A stretch of DNA of 64,000 nucleotides, taken from Olsenella profusa DSM 13989 (GTDB lineage: Bacteria; Actinomycetota; Coriobacteriia; Coriobacteriales; Atopobiaceae). The position numbers and the translations under genes are program-made. The stretch lies in assembly GCF_030811115.1 (NCBI RefSeq), contig NZ_JAUSQK010000001.1:558001-622000 (forward strand), read 5' to 3'. Below are positions 1-7,675 of this stretch, one piece after another. The stretch's first letter is position 1. Each line of letters opens with the position of its first letter. The notes under the pieces were generated by a model. The model searched no databases. It saw nothing but the letters and a program-made list of their open reading frames with translations, and had not been told where the DNA came from.

Positions 1-569
1 ACCGCACCGCCCGGGAACCCGCGTAGGACGTCTGCCAGCTCAAGCTCAAGCTGCCAGCGCAGATAGCCGTCAAGCGCCGAGAAGGGCTCGTCCAAGAGGA
101 CGAGCTCTGGGTCGCTCGCAAGGATGCGTGCCATGGCGCAGCGCTGCTGCTGCCCGCCAGAGAGCTCGCGCGGGCGATGGCGCTCGAGGCCATCCAGGCG
201 CATGGCCGCCATCTCGCGCCTCGCGCGAGCAAGGCGCTCCTCCCTCGTGGCGCCAAAGGCACCGGAGAGCACGTTCTGCTCGACCGTCATGGTTGGGAAG
301 AGGGCATAGCTCTGGAAGAGGTAGCCCACGTGGCGCCTCTGCGGTGGGAGGTCTACCTTTGCCTCGCTGTCAAAGAGCGTGCGTCCACCCAGCACGATGC
401 GGCCGGCGTCTGGCCGCTCGATGCCCGCAATGCACCTGAGCGTCATGGACTTGCCACAGCCCGATGGCCCCAGAAGGGCCATGATCTCTTCCGGCCGCTC
501 CAGGGAGAACGAGACGCCCAGCGTAAAGCCACGCAGGCGCTTCTCGATGTCGACTTCCAAGACCGTCAT
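1..569 (-). CDS. modC: Molybdate ABC transporter ATP-binding protein (partial, C-terminal end outside the window)
   Basis: This is the ATPase that powers molybdate import at the inner face of the membrane. The translation starts MTVLEVDIEKRLRGF and shows a Walker A motif LGPSGCGKS near residue 35, a Q-loop in the stretch YLFQSYALFP, the signature LSGGQQQR and a Walker B LVLLDEPFSALD. About 189 codons are visible and the gene runs off the left edge, so the C-terminal molybdate-sensing domain cannot be seen. Its ATG overlaps the TGA of the permease gene by 4 bp (ATGA), which implies translational coupling. The modA-modB-modC order makes molybdate or tungstate the likely substrate; the ATPase alone could serve another anion. 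Confidence 0.85.
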   Translation of the reverse strand, partial: MTVLEVDIEKRLRGFTLGVSFSLERPEEIMALLGPSGCGKSMTLRCIAGIERPDAGRIVLGGRTLFDSEAKVDLPPQRRHVGYLFQSYALFPTMTVEQNVLSGAFGATREERLARARREMAAMRLDGLERHRPRELSGGQQQRCAMARILASDPELVLLDEPFSALDGYLRWQLELELADVLRGFPGGA

Positions 570-1252
570 GATGCCGCCTCCGCTCGCGCCGCGACCGAGC
601 GCTGATGACCCTCAAAGAGGTTGAGGGCGAGCAGCACCACAGCGCTTATCGCAAGGTTCACAAGGACCCACTGGAAGGCCTGCGCGTCATCTCCCGTGCG
701 CCACAGCTGGTAGACCGTCGTGGAGATGGTGGCCGTGGACCCCGGCGTGTAGCCGGCAATCATGGAGGTGGCGCCATACTCGCCCAGCGCGCGGGCGAAG
801 GCCAGAACGGAGCCAGCGATGATCCCCTGCCTGCAGCAGGGCATCTTCACGCGCCAGAACACCCAGGCATTCGACTTGCCCAGCGTGCGCGCAGCGTTGG
901 CGAGGCTCTGGTCAAAGCTCTCGAAGGCGCCACGCGCCGTGCGGTACATGAGCGGGAAGCTCACGACCACAGTGGCGAAGATGGCCGAGTACCACGTCAT
1001 GGTGAGCTTGATGCCAAGGGTGGAGAGCACCCAGGCGCCCACGGGACGCCTGGGACCGAGAAGCATCAGCAGCATGTATCCCACGACGGTGGGCGGCAGC
1101 ACCAGGGGAAGGGTGAGGACGACGTCGAGCACGCCCTTCACCACGCGGTGAGCATGGGCCACCACATCTGCGAGCCACACGCCGAGGAGAAACACCACCA
1201 CCGTCGAGGTGGCGGCAATCCTCAGCGAGTTAAGGAGTGGGTACCAGTCCAT
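566..1252 (-). CDS. modB: Molybdate ABC transporter permease
   Basis: Inner-membrane permease of the molybdate importer, 228 aa from ATG 1252 (MDWYPLLNSLRI). It has several hydrophobic helices and the cytoplasmic EAA loop typical of binding-protein-dependent permeases, visible as ALGEYGATSMIAG near residue 150, where the ModC ATPase docks. The length matches ModB proteins (about 220-230 aa). An upstream in-frame extension to 1492 overlaps the binding-protein gene and reads as low-complexity shadow, so ATG 1252 is preferred. It lies 7 bp after the modA stop and overlaps modC by 4 bp, so the three genes form one operon. Confidence 0.85.
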   Translation of the reverse strand: MDWYPLLNSLRIAATSTVVVFLLGVWLADVVAHAHRVVKGVLDVVLTLPLVLPPTVVGYMLLMLLGPRRPVGAWVLSTLGIKLTMTWYSAIFATVVVSFPLMYRTARGAFESFDQSLANAARTLGKSNAWVFWRVKMPCCRQGIIAGSVLAFARALGEYGATSMIAGYTPGSTATISTTVYQLWRTGDDAQAFQWVLVNLAISAVVLLALNLFEGHQRSVAARAEAAS

Positions 1253-1259
1253 GGCAAGG

Positions 1260-2147
1260 CTATGCCTCGGCAAGCGTTGTGAAGCCGACCTTCTCGAAGC
1301 AATCGCTTGCGTCCTTCGTCTTGAGGAAGTCGAGGAAGGACTTGGCAAGGTCGGGCTCGGGCGCTGCCTTCGTGGCTGCTGCGGGATAGACCACGCGGCC
1401 GCACATCTCCTCGGTGGCCTCGTCGACCATCGTGAGGCTGGCGGAGGTGGCATCGGTCTTGTAGATGACGCCACAGTCGACGGTGGCCTCAAAGATCTGC
1501 GAGCTGACCTCCTTCACATTGCTGCCGTAGGTGATGCAGCCGGCGTTGGCAAGCTCCGTCTCGTCGAGGTTGTAGTATGCAAGGATCCTCTGGGTGTACT
1601 GGCCCACGGGGACGTCTGAGTTGCCCATGCAGAGAAGGACATCGTGTGCCTGGAGCTTGGATGCCATGTCATCGAAGTTCTGGACGGCCTTGGGGTTGCC
1701 GTCGGGCACGCAGAGCGTGACCTTGTTCTCGAGGATGTCGAAGCGGGTGGCGTGGTCGATGCAGTCGAGGCCCTCGTCGTTGCCGGATGCGGCCTGGGCA
1801 TCGAGCTGGTTCATCTGCTTCTGGCCCGCAGAGATGAAGGCGTCGCAGTCTGCACCCTCCTGGATCTGCTTCTTGAGGGTGCCCGAGGAATCAAAGTCGA
1901 AGCTGATGTCCACGCCATCGTTGGCGGTCTTGAAGAGGCCGCCGGCCTCGGTGAGCGACTCGGTGAGCGATGCGGCCGCAAAGACGGTGAGCGTCCTTGC
2001 CTCTGCCGCAGACGTCGTATCCGTTGTGGCCGAGCTGGTCGACTGAGCGGACTGCGACTGCGTGCCTCCGCATGCCGCCAGCCCGAGGCCTGCCGCGACG
2101 ACTGCCACCGACACAAACGAACGCCTGGTAACGCTTGTTCCTGCCAT
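1260..2147 (-). CDS. modA: Molybdate-binding lipoprotein
   Basis: Periplasmic-binding-protein homologue anchored as a lipoprotein, 295 aa. The N-terminus MAGTSVTRRSFVSV has a twin-arginine-like RR followed by a hydrophobic stretch and a lipobox LAAC, so Cys is the likely lipidated residue. The mature part begins the ModA pattern LTVFAAASLTESLTEAG and later shows the pattern FDFDSSGTLKKQI of ligand-loop regions. The chosen ATG at 2147 has GGGAAGG just upstream; longer starts add a non-signal segment. First gene of the modABC operon. Molybdate specificity is assigned from family and operon order rather than from ligand residues. Confidence 0.85.
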   Translation of the reverse strand: MAGTSVTRRSFVSVAVVAAGLGLAACGGTQSQSAQSTSSATTDTTSAAEARTLTVFAAASLTESLTEAGGLFKTANDGVDISFDFDSSGTLKKQIQEGADCDAFISAGQKQMNQLDAQAASGNDEGLDCIDHATRFDILENKVTLCVPDGNPKAVQNFDDMASKLQAHDVLLCMGNSDVPVGQYTQRILAYYNLDETELANAGCITYGSNVKEVSSQIFEATVDCGVIYKTDATSASLTMVDEATEEMCGRVVYPAAATKAAPEPDLAKSFLDFLKTKDASDCFEKVGFTTLAEA

Positions 2148-2307
2148 GATGCCTTCCCTTCCCTCGGTGTAGTGCCTGCCTGGGGTGCATCTCTGAGGCG
2201 ATGCCTTCTTGCGTGCCGCCCATGTGGTGCCTGTGGACTTCACCGCCAAGAACGCGAGGCCTTGCTAACGCCGGAGAATGATCGCCCCGCGTCAGCAGCC
2301 TGCCCAC

Positions 2308-2343
2308 GAACGGCGTTCTTGCTTACAAACTATAACGCCGTTC
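2308..2343. promoter_or_regulatory. Inverted repeat upstream of modA (ModE-like operator candidate)
   Basis: Two 10-bp arms, GAACGGCGTT at 2308-2317 and AACGCCGTTC at 2334-2343, flank an AT-rich centre. Read on the minus strand, 2337-2314 begins CGTTATA and ends AACG over 24 nt, the same length and end pattern as the E. coli ModE site in front of modA. It lies about 165 bp upstream of the modA start, inside the 390-bp gap shared with galE. A role in molybdate-responsive repression is inferred; no modE gene is present in the window. Confidence 0.4.
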
Positions 2344-2474
2344 AAACAAAAAGTTTGGGAAAGGTGGCAGACGGAGAAGTTGCGGCGCAGGCGGTGGGGC
2401 CATAGCAGGGCGGGGTGAACGACAGTTCCTGAAGCCACCTTGGCAAACCCCACGATGCGAACACATCGGCAACG

Positions 2475-2480
2475 TATACT
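2475..2480 (+). promoter_or_regulatory. Candidate -10 box for galE
   Basis: TATACT at 2475-2480, 58 bp before the galE start, is a good sigma-70 -10 hexamer inside the context CGTATACTGTC. No convincing -35 is seen at the right distance. A similar CGTATACT stands before the gene at 6292, which supports its use as a promoter element in this genome. Confidence 0.35.
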
Positions 2481-2537
2481 GTCTTCCTGGCTTACTTACT
2501 GCGAGGTACCTTGGCAAGAGACTCGAGAGGAAAACCC

Positions 2538-3593
2538 ATGAGCGAAGCAAGAGACCCCCAGAACACCTGCGTGCTCGTCACCGGCGGCGCCGGCTTCATC
2601 GGCAGCCACACCGTGGTCGAACTTTTGCAGGACGGCTACAAGGTAGTCATCGTTGACAATCTCTCCAATGCCTCCGAGAAGGTCCTCGACCGCATCAGGA
2701 CCATCGTGGGCGACGCGGCGGCCACCAACCTCACCTTCTACCGCACCGACGTCAGTGACCGCGGGGCCATGAGCGCCGTCTTCGACGAGAACCACATCGA
2801 CCGCGTCATTCACTTCGCCGGCTTCAAGGCCGTGGGCGAGAGCGTCGAGAAGCCCATCGAGTACTACCGCAACAACCTGGGCACCACCCTCACCCTGGTG
2901 GACGTGATGCGCGACCACGGATGCAAGGACATCATCTTCTCCAGCTCCGCCACCGTCTACGGCGTGCCCGACAGCCTGCCGCTCACCGAGGAGAGCCCCA
3001 AGAAGCCCGCTACCAACCCCTATGGCTGGACCAAGTGGATGATCGAGCAGATCCTCTGCGACCTCCATACGGCCGACCCAACCTGGAACGTCGTGCTGCT
3101 GCGCTACTTCAACCCCATCGGCGCGCATCCCTCCGGGCTCATGGGCGAGGACCCCAAGGGCATCCCCAACAACCTGCTGCCCTACGTGGCGCAGGTTGCC
3201 GTGGGCAAGCGCGAGTACGTCCGCGTGTACGGCGACGACTACGACACGCCGGATGGCACGGGCGTGCGCGACTACATCCATGTATGCGACCTGGGCAGCG
3301 GCCACGCCGCCGCCCTCAAGTGGATGCGCGGCCGCACGGGCGTGGAGACCTTCAACCTGGGTACCGGCAGGGGCACCAGCGTGCTGGAGATCGTGAGGGC
3401 CTTCTCCCGTGCCTGCGGCAGGGAGCTGCCCTACCGGATCGAGCCGCGCCGCGCCGGTGACGTGGATGCCAACTACGCCGACTGCTCCAAGGCGAAGCGC
3501 GAGATGGGCTGGGAGGCCCGCTACGCCATAGACGACATGTGCCGTGACGGCTGGATGTGGCAGTCACAGAACCCCAACGGCTACGAGGGCTAG
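2538..3593 (+). CDS. galE: UDP-glucose 4-epimerase
   Basis: Interconverts UDP-glucose and UDP-galactose in the Leloir pathway and for cell-surface sugars. The 351-aa protein has the NAD-binding Rossmann motif VTGGAGFIGSHT near residues 14-25, the catalytic YxxxK as YGWTK near residue 161, and the C-terminal pattern FNLGTGRGTSVLEI. The start ATG at 2538 follows GAGAGG by 7 nt; the upstream in-frame codons (MARDSRGKP) include this ribosome site and are rejected. It is followed 6 bp later by a polyprenyl synthetase, so the two are probably co-transcribed. Length and motifs are those of an intact short-chain dehydrogenase/reductase epimerase. Confidence 0.93.
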   Translation: MSEARDPQNTCVLVTGGAGFIGSHTVVELLQDGYKVVIVDNLSNASEKVLDRIRTIVGDAAATNLTFYRTDVSDRGAMSAVFDENHIDRVIHFAGFKAVGESVEKPIEYYRNNLGTTLTLVDVMRDHGCKDIIFSSSATVYGVPDSLPLTEESPKKPATNPYGWTKWMIEQILCDLHTADPTWNVVLLRYFNPIGAHPSGLMGEDPKGIPNNLLPYVAQVAVGKREYVRVYGDDYDTPDGTGVRDYIHVCDLGSGHAAALKWMRGRTGVETFNLGTGRGTSVLEIVRAFSRACGRELPYRIEPRRAGDVDANYADCSKAKREMGWEARYAIDDMCRDGWMWQSQNPNGYEG

Positions 3594-3599
3594 GCATCG

Positions 3600-4652
3600 A
3601 TGGCTGGTCAGGACGGCACGGCTGGTACCTTCTTGGCGTACCTCGCCGAGAGACGCCCCGTCATGGAGGCGTACCTCGTCGAGCATGCGGCAGCGCCGCT
3701 GCCCGACGAGACGTTCGCCGCGGGCGAGCTCGGCCGCTACCTCTATGCCCCGCTCGCCCGCTTCACGGCGTCCGGCGGAAAGCGCACGCGGCCCGCCCTC
3801 GTGCTGCTCGGCTGCGAGGCGGTGGGTGGCGAGACGGCCAGGGCGCTCCCAAGTGCGGCGGCCATCGAGCTCTTCCAATCCGCCGCCCTCATCCACGACG
3901 ACATCGCCGACGAGGGGGAGCTGCGTCGCGGCGAGCCCTGCGTCCATGTGCGTGAGGGCGTGGGCGTGGCGATCAACATCGGTGACCTCGGCATCGTGCG
4001 CACCTTCGCGGGCGTGCTCGAGGACGGGGGGCTGGATGGCGCGACCAAGCTGCGTGTGCTCGACGAGCTCGCGCAGATGGAGCAGCGCACCGTGGAGGGG
4101 CAGGCGCTCGACCTCGGCTGGGCGCGCGACGGCCGCTGGGACATCACGACCGACGACTACCTCACGATGGCCGCGCACAAGACGGCCTTCTACTCCGCGG
4201 CGTCCCCACTCTCCATCGGGGCCCTCTGCGGCGGGGGCACGAACGAGCAGGTGGAGGCGCTGGGCTCCTTTGGCATGGATGCGGGCCTGGCATTCCAGCT
4301 CCAGGACGACCTGCTCAACCTCGTGGGCGACGGTGAGGCGCAGGGCAAGGACTTCCGCAGTGACATCACCGAGGGCAAGCGCACCATGATCGTCACCTGG
4401 GCCCTCGAGCACCTGGAGGACGACAGGAAAGACGAGCTCGTCTCGATTCTCTCGGCTCACGCCACGGACGCTGCGACGCTGGCCCGTGCGGTGGAGCTCA
4501 TGCGCGCGGTCGGCGCCATCGATGCCGTGGACTCCTATGCCCGTGGCCTTGCGAGCCACGCAAAGGGCGCGTTGGACGGCATCGAGCTTGCAGGCACCAC
4601 CCGCCTGATACTTGCGTCCATGGCGGACTTCTTCGTGGAGCGTGCCACATGA
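3600..4652 (+). CDS. Polyprenyl (geranylgeranyl-type) diphosphate synthase
   Basis: Trans-isoprenyl diphosphate synthase that lengthens allylic diphosphates with isopentenyl diphosphate. The 350-aa protein carries GGKRTRPALVLLGC near residue 60, the first Asp-rich motif DDIAD near residue 100 (HDDIADEGELRRG), and the second Asp-rich region FQLQDDLLNLVGD near residue 230, followed by KRTMI. It begins 6 bp after galE. Product chain length cannot be read reliably; supply of the quinone side chain or of a lipid carrier for cell-wall synthesis are both possible. Confidence 0.85.
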   Translation: MAGQDGTAGTFLAYLAERRPVMEAYLVEHAAAPLPDETFAAGELGRYLYAPLARFTASGGKRTRPALVLLGCEAVGGETARALPSAAAIELFQSAALIHDDIADEGELRRGEPCVHVREGVGVAINIGDLGIVRTFAGVLEDGGLDGATKLRVLDELAQMEQRTVEGQALDLGWARDGRWDITTDDYLTMAAHKTAFYSAASPLSIGALCGGGTNEQVEALGSFGMDAGLAFQLQDDLLNLVGDGEAQGKDFRSDITEGKRTMIVTWALEHLEDDRKDELVSILSAHATDAATLARAVELMRAVGAIDAVDSYARGLASHAKGALDGIELAGTTRLILASMADFFVERAT

Positions 4653-4740
4653 GCGCAACTCGCACTCGGCGATCGTCCCCCCGTCCTACCAGCGGGCTCT
4701 TTCGGGTAGAGTGATGTCGTGTCTCGAGAGGGGAGTTACC

Positions 4741-6072
4741 ATGGAACGTCTCATCGAACGTCGCGGCGCCCTGGCTCTTCTCGGTCTGCCCGTCGCGCTG
4801 TCCCTGGGGTCATCCCTCGCAAGCTGCGGCTTGCACCTGCCCCCCTCGCTCACGGCGACGGACCTCACGGCAGCTGTGGAGGGTTCCGCACCCCCGCGCT
4901 CGCCCATCGGCGACATACTCACGGATACGGACGCCGTGCGCGCCGCCTACGGCTTCACGACCCACCTGCTGCAGGGCCGTTGCGAGACAGAGCCAGAGGG
5001 GAGCGTGCTCGTCTCTCCCCTTTCGGCGCTCTTCGCCCTCGCGCTGGCCGAGAACGGTGCCGCCGGCGAGACCCTCTCCCAGATGGAGGAGGCGACCGGT
5101 ATGGATGTGCAAGGCCTCACGTCCTATCTTGGGGCCTACCTCAAAAGGATTGGCGGAGAGTCCCTCCATGACACGCGGGAGACGGGCGACCCGCTCGCGC
5201 TCAAGAGCGCCAACTCGATCTGGCTGCGCGACTCGGGCGGCCTCAGCGTACGCGACAGCTACCTCTCGACCTGCAAGGGCAGCCTTGCCGCGCAGGTCTT
5301 CTCCGCGCCGTTCGACGAGACGACGAGGGCCGACATCAACTCCTGGACCAGCTCGAAGACGGATGGCATGATCAAGGAGGTCGTGGGTGAGATTCCCGAT
5401 GGGGCCCAGCTGTACCTCATCAACGCCCTCGCCCTCGACAGCGCCTGGTCCGACCCCTACGGGGACGACGACGTCCAGGACGACACCTTCACGACCGAGG
5501 ACGGCACGGAGCAGAGCGTGCGAATGATGCGCTCGCACGAGGTCTGCTACCTCGAGGGTGACCCCGCCGAGGGCTTCGTGAAGCCCTATGAGAACCACGA
5601 CCTGGCGTTCGTGGCGCTGCTGCCCAAGACAGACGTCGGAATCGGCGGGCTCGTGGGCTCCCTCGATGGCGAGTCCCTGCGCGAGCTCATCGCCCATGCC
5701 GTGCCGGGCGTCGAGGTCGACGCGGGACTGCCGAAGTTCACGGTACGCCACCAGGCCCTCCTCAACGACCAGCTGAAATCGATGGGCATGCTGGACGCCT
5801 TCGATGCCAGCCTCGCGGACTTCTCGCCCCTGGGAGCGACACCGGCTGGCAACCTCGCCATCGACAGCGTCATCCAGAAGACCTTCATCGACGTGAACGA
5901 GCGGGGTACGAAGGCCGCGGCGGCGACCTCGATAGGGATGAGTTCCACAGCCGCAGCCCCCTTTGAGCCAGAAGTCAGGGAGGTCGTGCTGGACCGCCCC
6001 TTCGCCTACCTGATCATCGACCACCAGACCACGACGCCACTCTTCGCGGGAGTCGTCACGAGCGTGGCGTAG
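4741..6072 (+). CDS. Serpin-family protease inhibitor, lipoprotein
   Basis: Predicted extracellular suicide inhibitor of serine proteases, 443 aa. The N-terminus MERLIERRGALALLGLPVAL is a signal peptide ending in a lipobox LASC, so the serpin should be membrane-anchored outside the cell. The serpin core follows, with the helix pattern PLSALFALALAENGAAGET near residue 90 and the shutter-loop hinge NERGTKAAAATS near residue 385. Counting from the hinge puts the scissile bond at about Thr-Ala in SSTAA, suggesting small-residue (elastase-like) targets; that is inference. The ATG at 4741 follows GAGAGGGGAG. Similar serpins are known from bifidobacteria and related gut actinobacteria. Confidence 0.9.
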   Translation: MERLIERRGALALLGLPVALSLGSSLASCGLHLPPSLTATDLTAAVEGSAPPRSPIGDILTDTDAVRAAYGFTTHLLQGRCETEPEGSVLVSPLSALFALALAENGAAGETLSQMEEATGMDVQGLTSYLGAYLKRIGGESLHDTRETGDPLALKSANSIWLRDSGGLSVRDSYLSTCKGSLAAQVFSAPFDETTRADINSWTSSKTDGMIKEVVGEIPDGAQLYLINALALDSAWSDPYGDDDVQDDTFTTEDGTEQSVRMMRSHEVCYLEGDPAEGFVKPYENHDLAFVALLPKTDVGIGGLVGSLDGESLRELIAHAVPGVEVDAGLPKFTVRHQALLNDQLKSMGMLDAFDASLADFSPLGATPAGNLAIDSVIQKTFIDVNERGTKAAAATSIGMSSTAAAPFEPEVREVVLDRPFAYLIIDHQTTTPLFAGVVTSVA

Positions 6073-6226
6073 GGCGAGCCGGCCCAGCGGTGCGCCGGTC
6101 CGCGGCTCGTCGCCTCTCGATGCCGCCGCGGACGGTGACGTCAACCATGGGAGGATGGCGCGCCCGACCATGCGGACGAGGGTGGGCCGAATGCCCTGGC
6201 CCCTCGCACCGCACGCCCCGCTTGCG

Positions 6227-6232
6227 TATACT
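6227..6232 (+). promoter_or_regulatory. Candidate -10 box for the peptidoglycan-binding-domain gene
   Basis: TATACT at 6227-6232, 60 bp before the ATG at 6292, in the context CGTATACTTTT. It lies in the 219-bp gap after the serpin gene. No clear -35 element is visible. Confidence 0.35.
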
Positions 6233-6291
6233 TTTCTGGAGGCACCACCAATGGTGGCGACGCACCTGAGGCACGACGGGAGAGGCACGAT

Positions 6292-7203
6292 ATGGATTCC
6301 ATTAGGGAAGGCGCGACGGGCGCCGCGGTCGAGGACATTCAGGATCGCCTCACGTCCCTTGGCTACGAGATCGACGAAGGGGAGCGCGCCCAGGGCACCT
6401 TTGGCCCCTCCACCGCCAAGGCCGTCGCCACGTTCCGCCTCGACCACGACCTGAGCCTCTCCGACGAGATGGACTCCGCCAGCTGGATGGCCCTCGTCGA
6501 TGAGTGCTACCAGCTGGGGGATCGCACGCTGTACCTGCGTCTCCCCAACTTCCATGGCAACGACGTCAAGCAGCTCCAGGAGCGCCTCAACATCCTGGGC
6601 TTCTCGTGCGGCCAGCCCGATGGCTACTATGGCGTGCATACCGAGGCTGCCGTGAAGCAGTTCCAGGAGAGTCAGGGCGCCCTGTCCGACGGCATGGCCT
6701 TCCAGGACACCTTTGCCGACATCGAGCGCTTGCACCACGTGTGGGCCGGCAAGCCCGCCGTCGGCCCACACCCCACAGGGGGCATGGGATTCGCCCGTGC
6801 CGCCGACGTGCTCGACCGCACCAAGGTTGCCATCACGGCAGAGGATCCCATCTCGCGCAACGTTGCCGGGCGCATCTGGAACCTCGCCTCGGCCACCAGC
6901 GACAAGAGCAAGCTCGAGCTCGTTGACCGGGAGGAGGAGGCCGCCGGCGACAGCCGTGCCGTGCTCGTGCTGGCCGCCTCACCCCTGCCCAAGCACAGCA
7001 CGCAGGCGAACCTCTCCATCGACGACGTCGACACGCTGCCGCAGCGTCTGCGCACCACCTGCGAGGGCACACGGGGGGACGTGCCCGTCGTGCGTCTGGA
7101 GCTGCCCTGCGGCCCCAACTACAACGGGACCTTCACCACGGGGGACGCACAGACCTTTGCCGTGATGCTGCTCGATGCCATCTGCTCGGCCTTTGCCGTG
7201 TGA
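6292..7203 (+). CDS. Protein with two peptidoglycan-binding (PG_binding_1) domains
   Basis: 303 aa with no obvious signal peptide. Two tandem PG_binding_1 repeats fill the first half: residues about 3-70 (GAAVEDIQDRLTSLGY...FGPSTAKAVATF) and about 84-140 (VKQLQERLNILGF...YGVHTEAAVKQF). The C-terminal 160 residues hold no amidase or protease motif that I recognise; a stretch RAVLVLAASPLPKHS followed by QANLSIDDVDTLP suggests a compact alpha/beta domain. A similar layout accompanies N-acetylmuramoyl-L-alanine amidases, and a divergent amidase-like domain is one possibility. The ATG follows GGGAGAGGCACGAT. Real gene, function uncertain. Confidence 0.75.
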   Translation: MDSIREGATGAAVEDIQDRLTSLGYEIDEGERAQGTFGPSTAKAVATFRLDHDLSLSDEMDSASWMALVDECYQLGDRTLYLRLPNFHGNDVKQLQERLNILGFSCGQPDGYYGVHTEAAVKQFQESQGALSDGMAFQDTFADIERLHHVWAGKPAVGPHPTGGMGFARAADVLDRTKVAITAEDPISRNVAGRIWNLASATSDKSKLELVDREEEAAGDSRAVLVLAASPLPKHSTQANLSIDDVDTLPQRLRTTCEGTRGDVPVVRLELPCGPNYNGTFTTGDAQTFAVMLLDAICSAFAV

Positions 7204-7577
7204 TGGGCAGCAAGCGAATTCTAACGGCACAAATAGCCTGACGCTCTCCCACATGGCTCTTGTCAACGACGAGATGGCGCACCCTGACGGGAATGTGGTC
7301 TTCCGCCTCTTGGTTCTTTTGGTTGGGGGGGCATCGTAGAGCCCTTAGATATTCGGATGTCCATGCACATATCACATGATGGACGCTTAATTTTTTTTGA
7401 AAAGGGCTATTTAACTGGGAGCTCTATCTTCCACCACGTAAAAAATAAAGTGCTGGCCCAATTGATTCTAAAAAATAAACGCTTCTAAAAAATTTAATGG
7501 ACATCTTCCTAAGAATATGTTACTAATATAGTAGCCTATAGGGGCACGTAACGACAACCGCGTTATAAGGAGTAAGA
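7204..7577. other. AT-rich regulatory gap before the peptide/TPR/exporter island
   Basis: About 370 bp without a supported gene. From about 7380 the composition falls sharply in GC compared with the flanks. It holds three A-rich repeats (AAAAAATAAA near 7440 and 7471, and AAAAAATTTAA near 7487), a small inverted repeat TACTA-ATA-TAGTA at 7521-7533 that overlaps a TATAGT -10-like box (7527-7532), and the palindrome CCTATAGG at 7535-7542. The position 45-60 bp before the peptide gene suits a promoter with an operator, but no regulator can be assigned. Confidence 0.45.
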
Positions 7578-7667
7578 ATGGCTAGTACTATTTCTCGTAT
7601 CCTCGATATGCTTGACAATAACAGGGGTCAGATTTATTCGGCATTCATGATGACATGGAATCACTAG
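7578..7667 (+). CDS. 29-aa peptide gene at the head of the TPR/ABC exporter island
   Basis: ATG 7578 is preceded by AAGGAG (7567-7572) with 5-nt spacing, one of the best ribosome sites in the region. It encodes 29 residues beginning MASTISRILDMLDNN and ending AFMMTWNH, with no cysteine and no signal peptide. Its TAG at 7665-7667 lies 8 nt before the ATG of the next gene at 7676, whose own AGGGA ribosome site overlaps the peptide's stop. Context (TPR-like protein, then an ABC exporter) suggests a secreted or signalling peptide; a leader peptide controlling downstream translation is the alternative. No homologue is recognised. GC content is well below that of neighbouring genes. Confidence 0.45.
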   Translation: MASTISRILDMLDNNRGQIYSAFMMTWNH

Positions 7668-7675
7668 GGAAACGC

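Noticed and set aside
4810-6771. A 653-codon minus-strand frame opposite the serpin and peptidoglycan-binding genes
   Set aside because: It is rich in Val, Gly, His, Ala and Arg, has no recognisable domain and is antisense to two genes with clear motifs. Long shadow frames are common in high-GC DNA.
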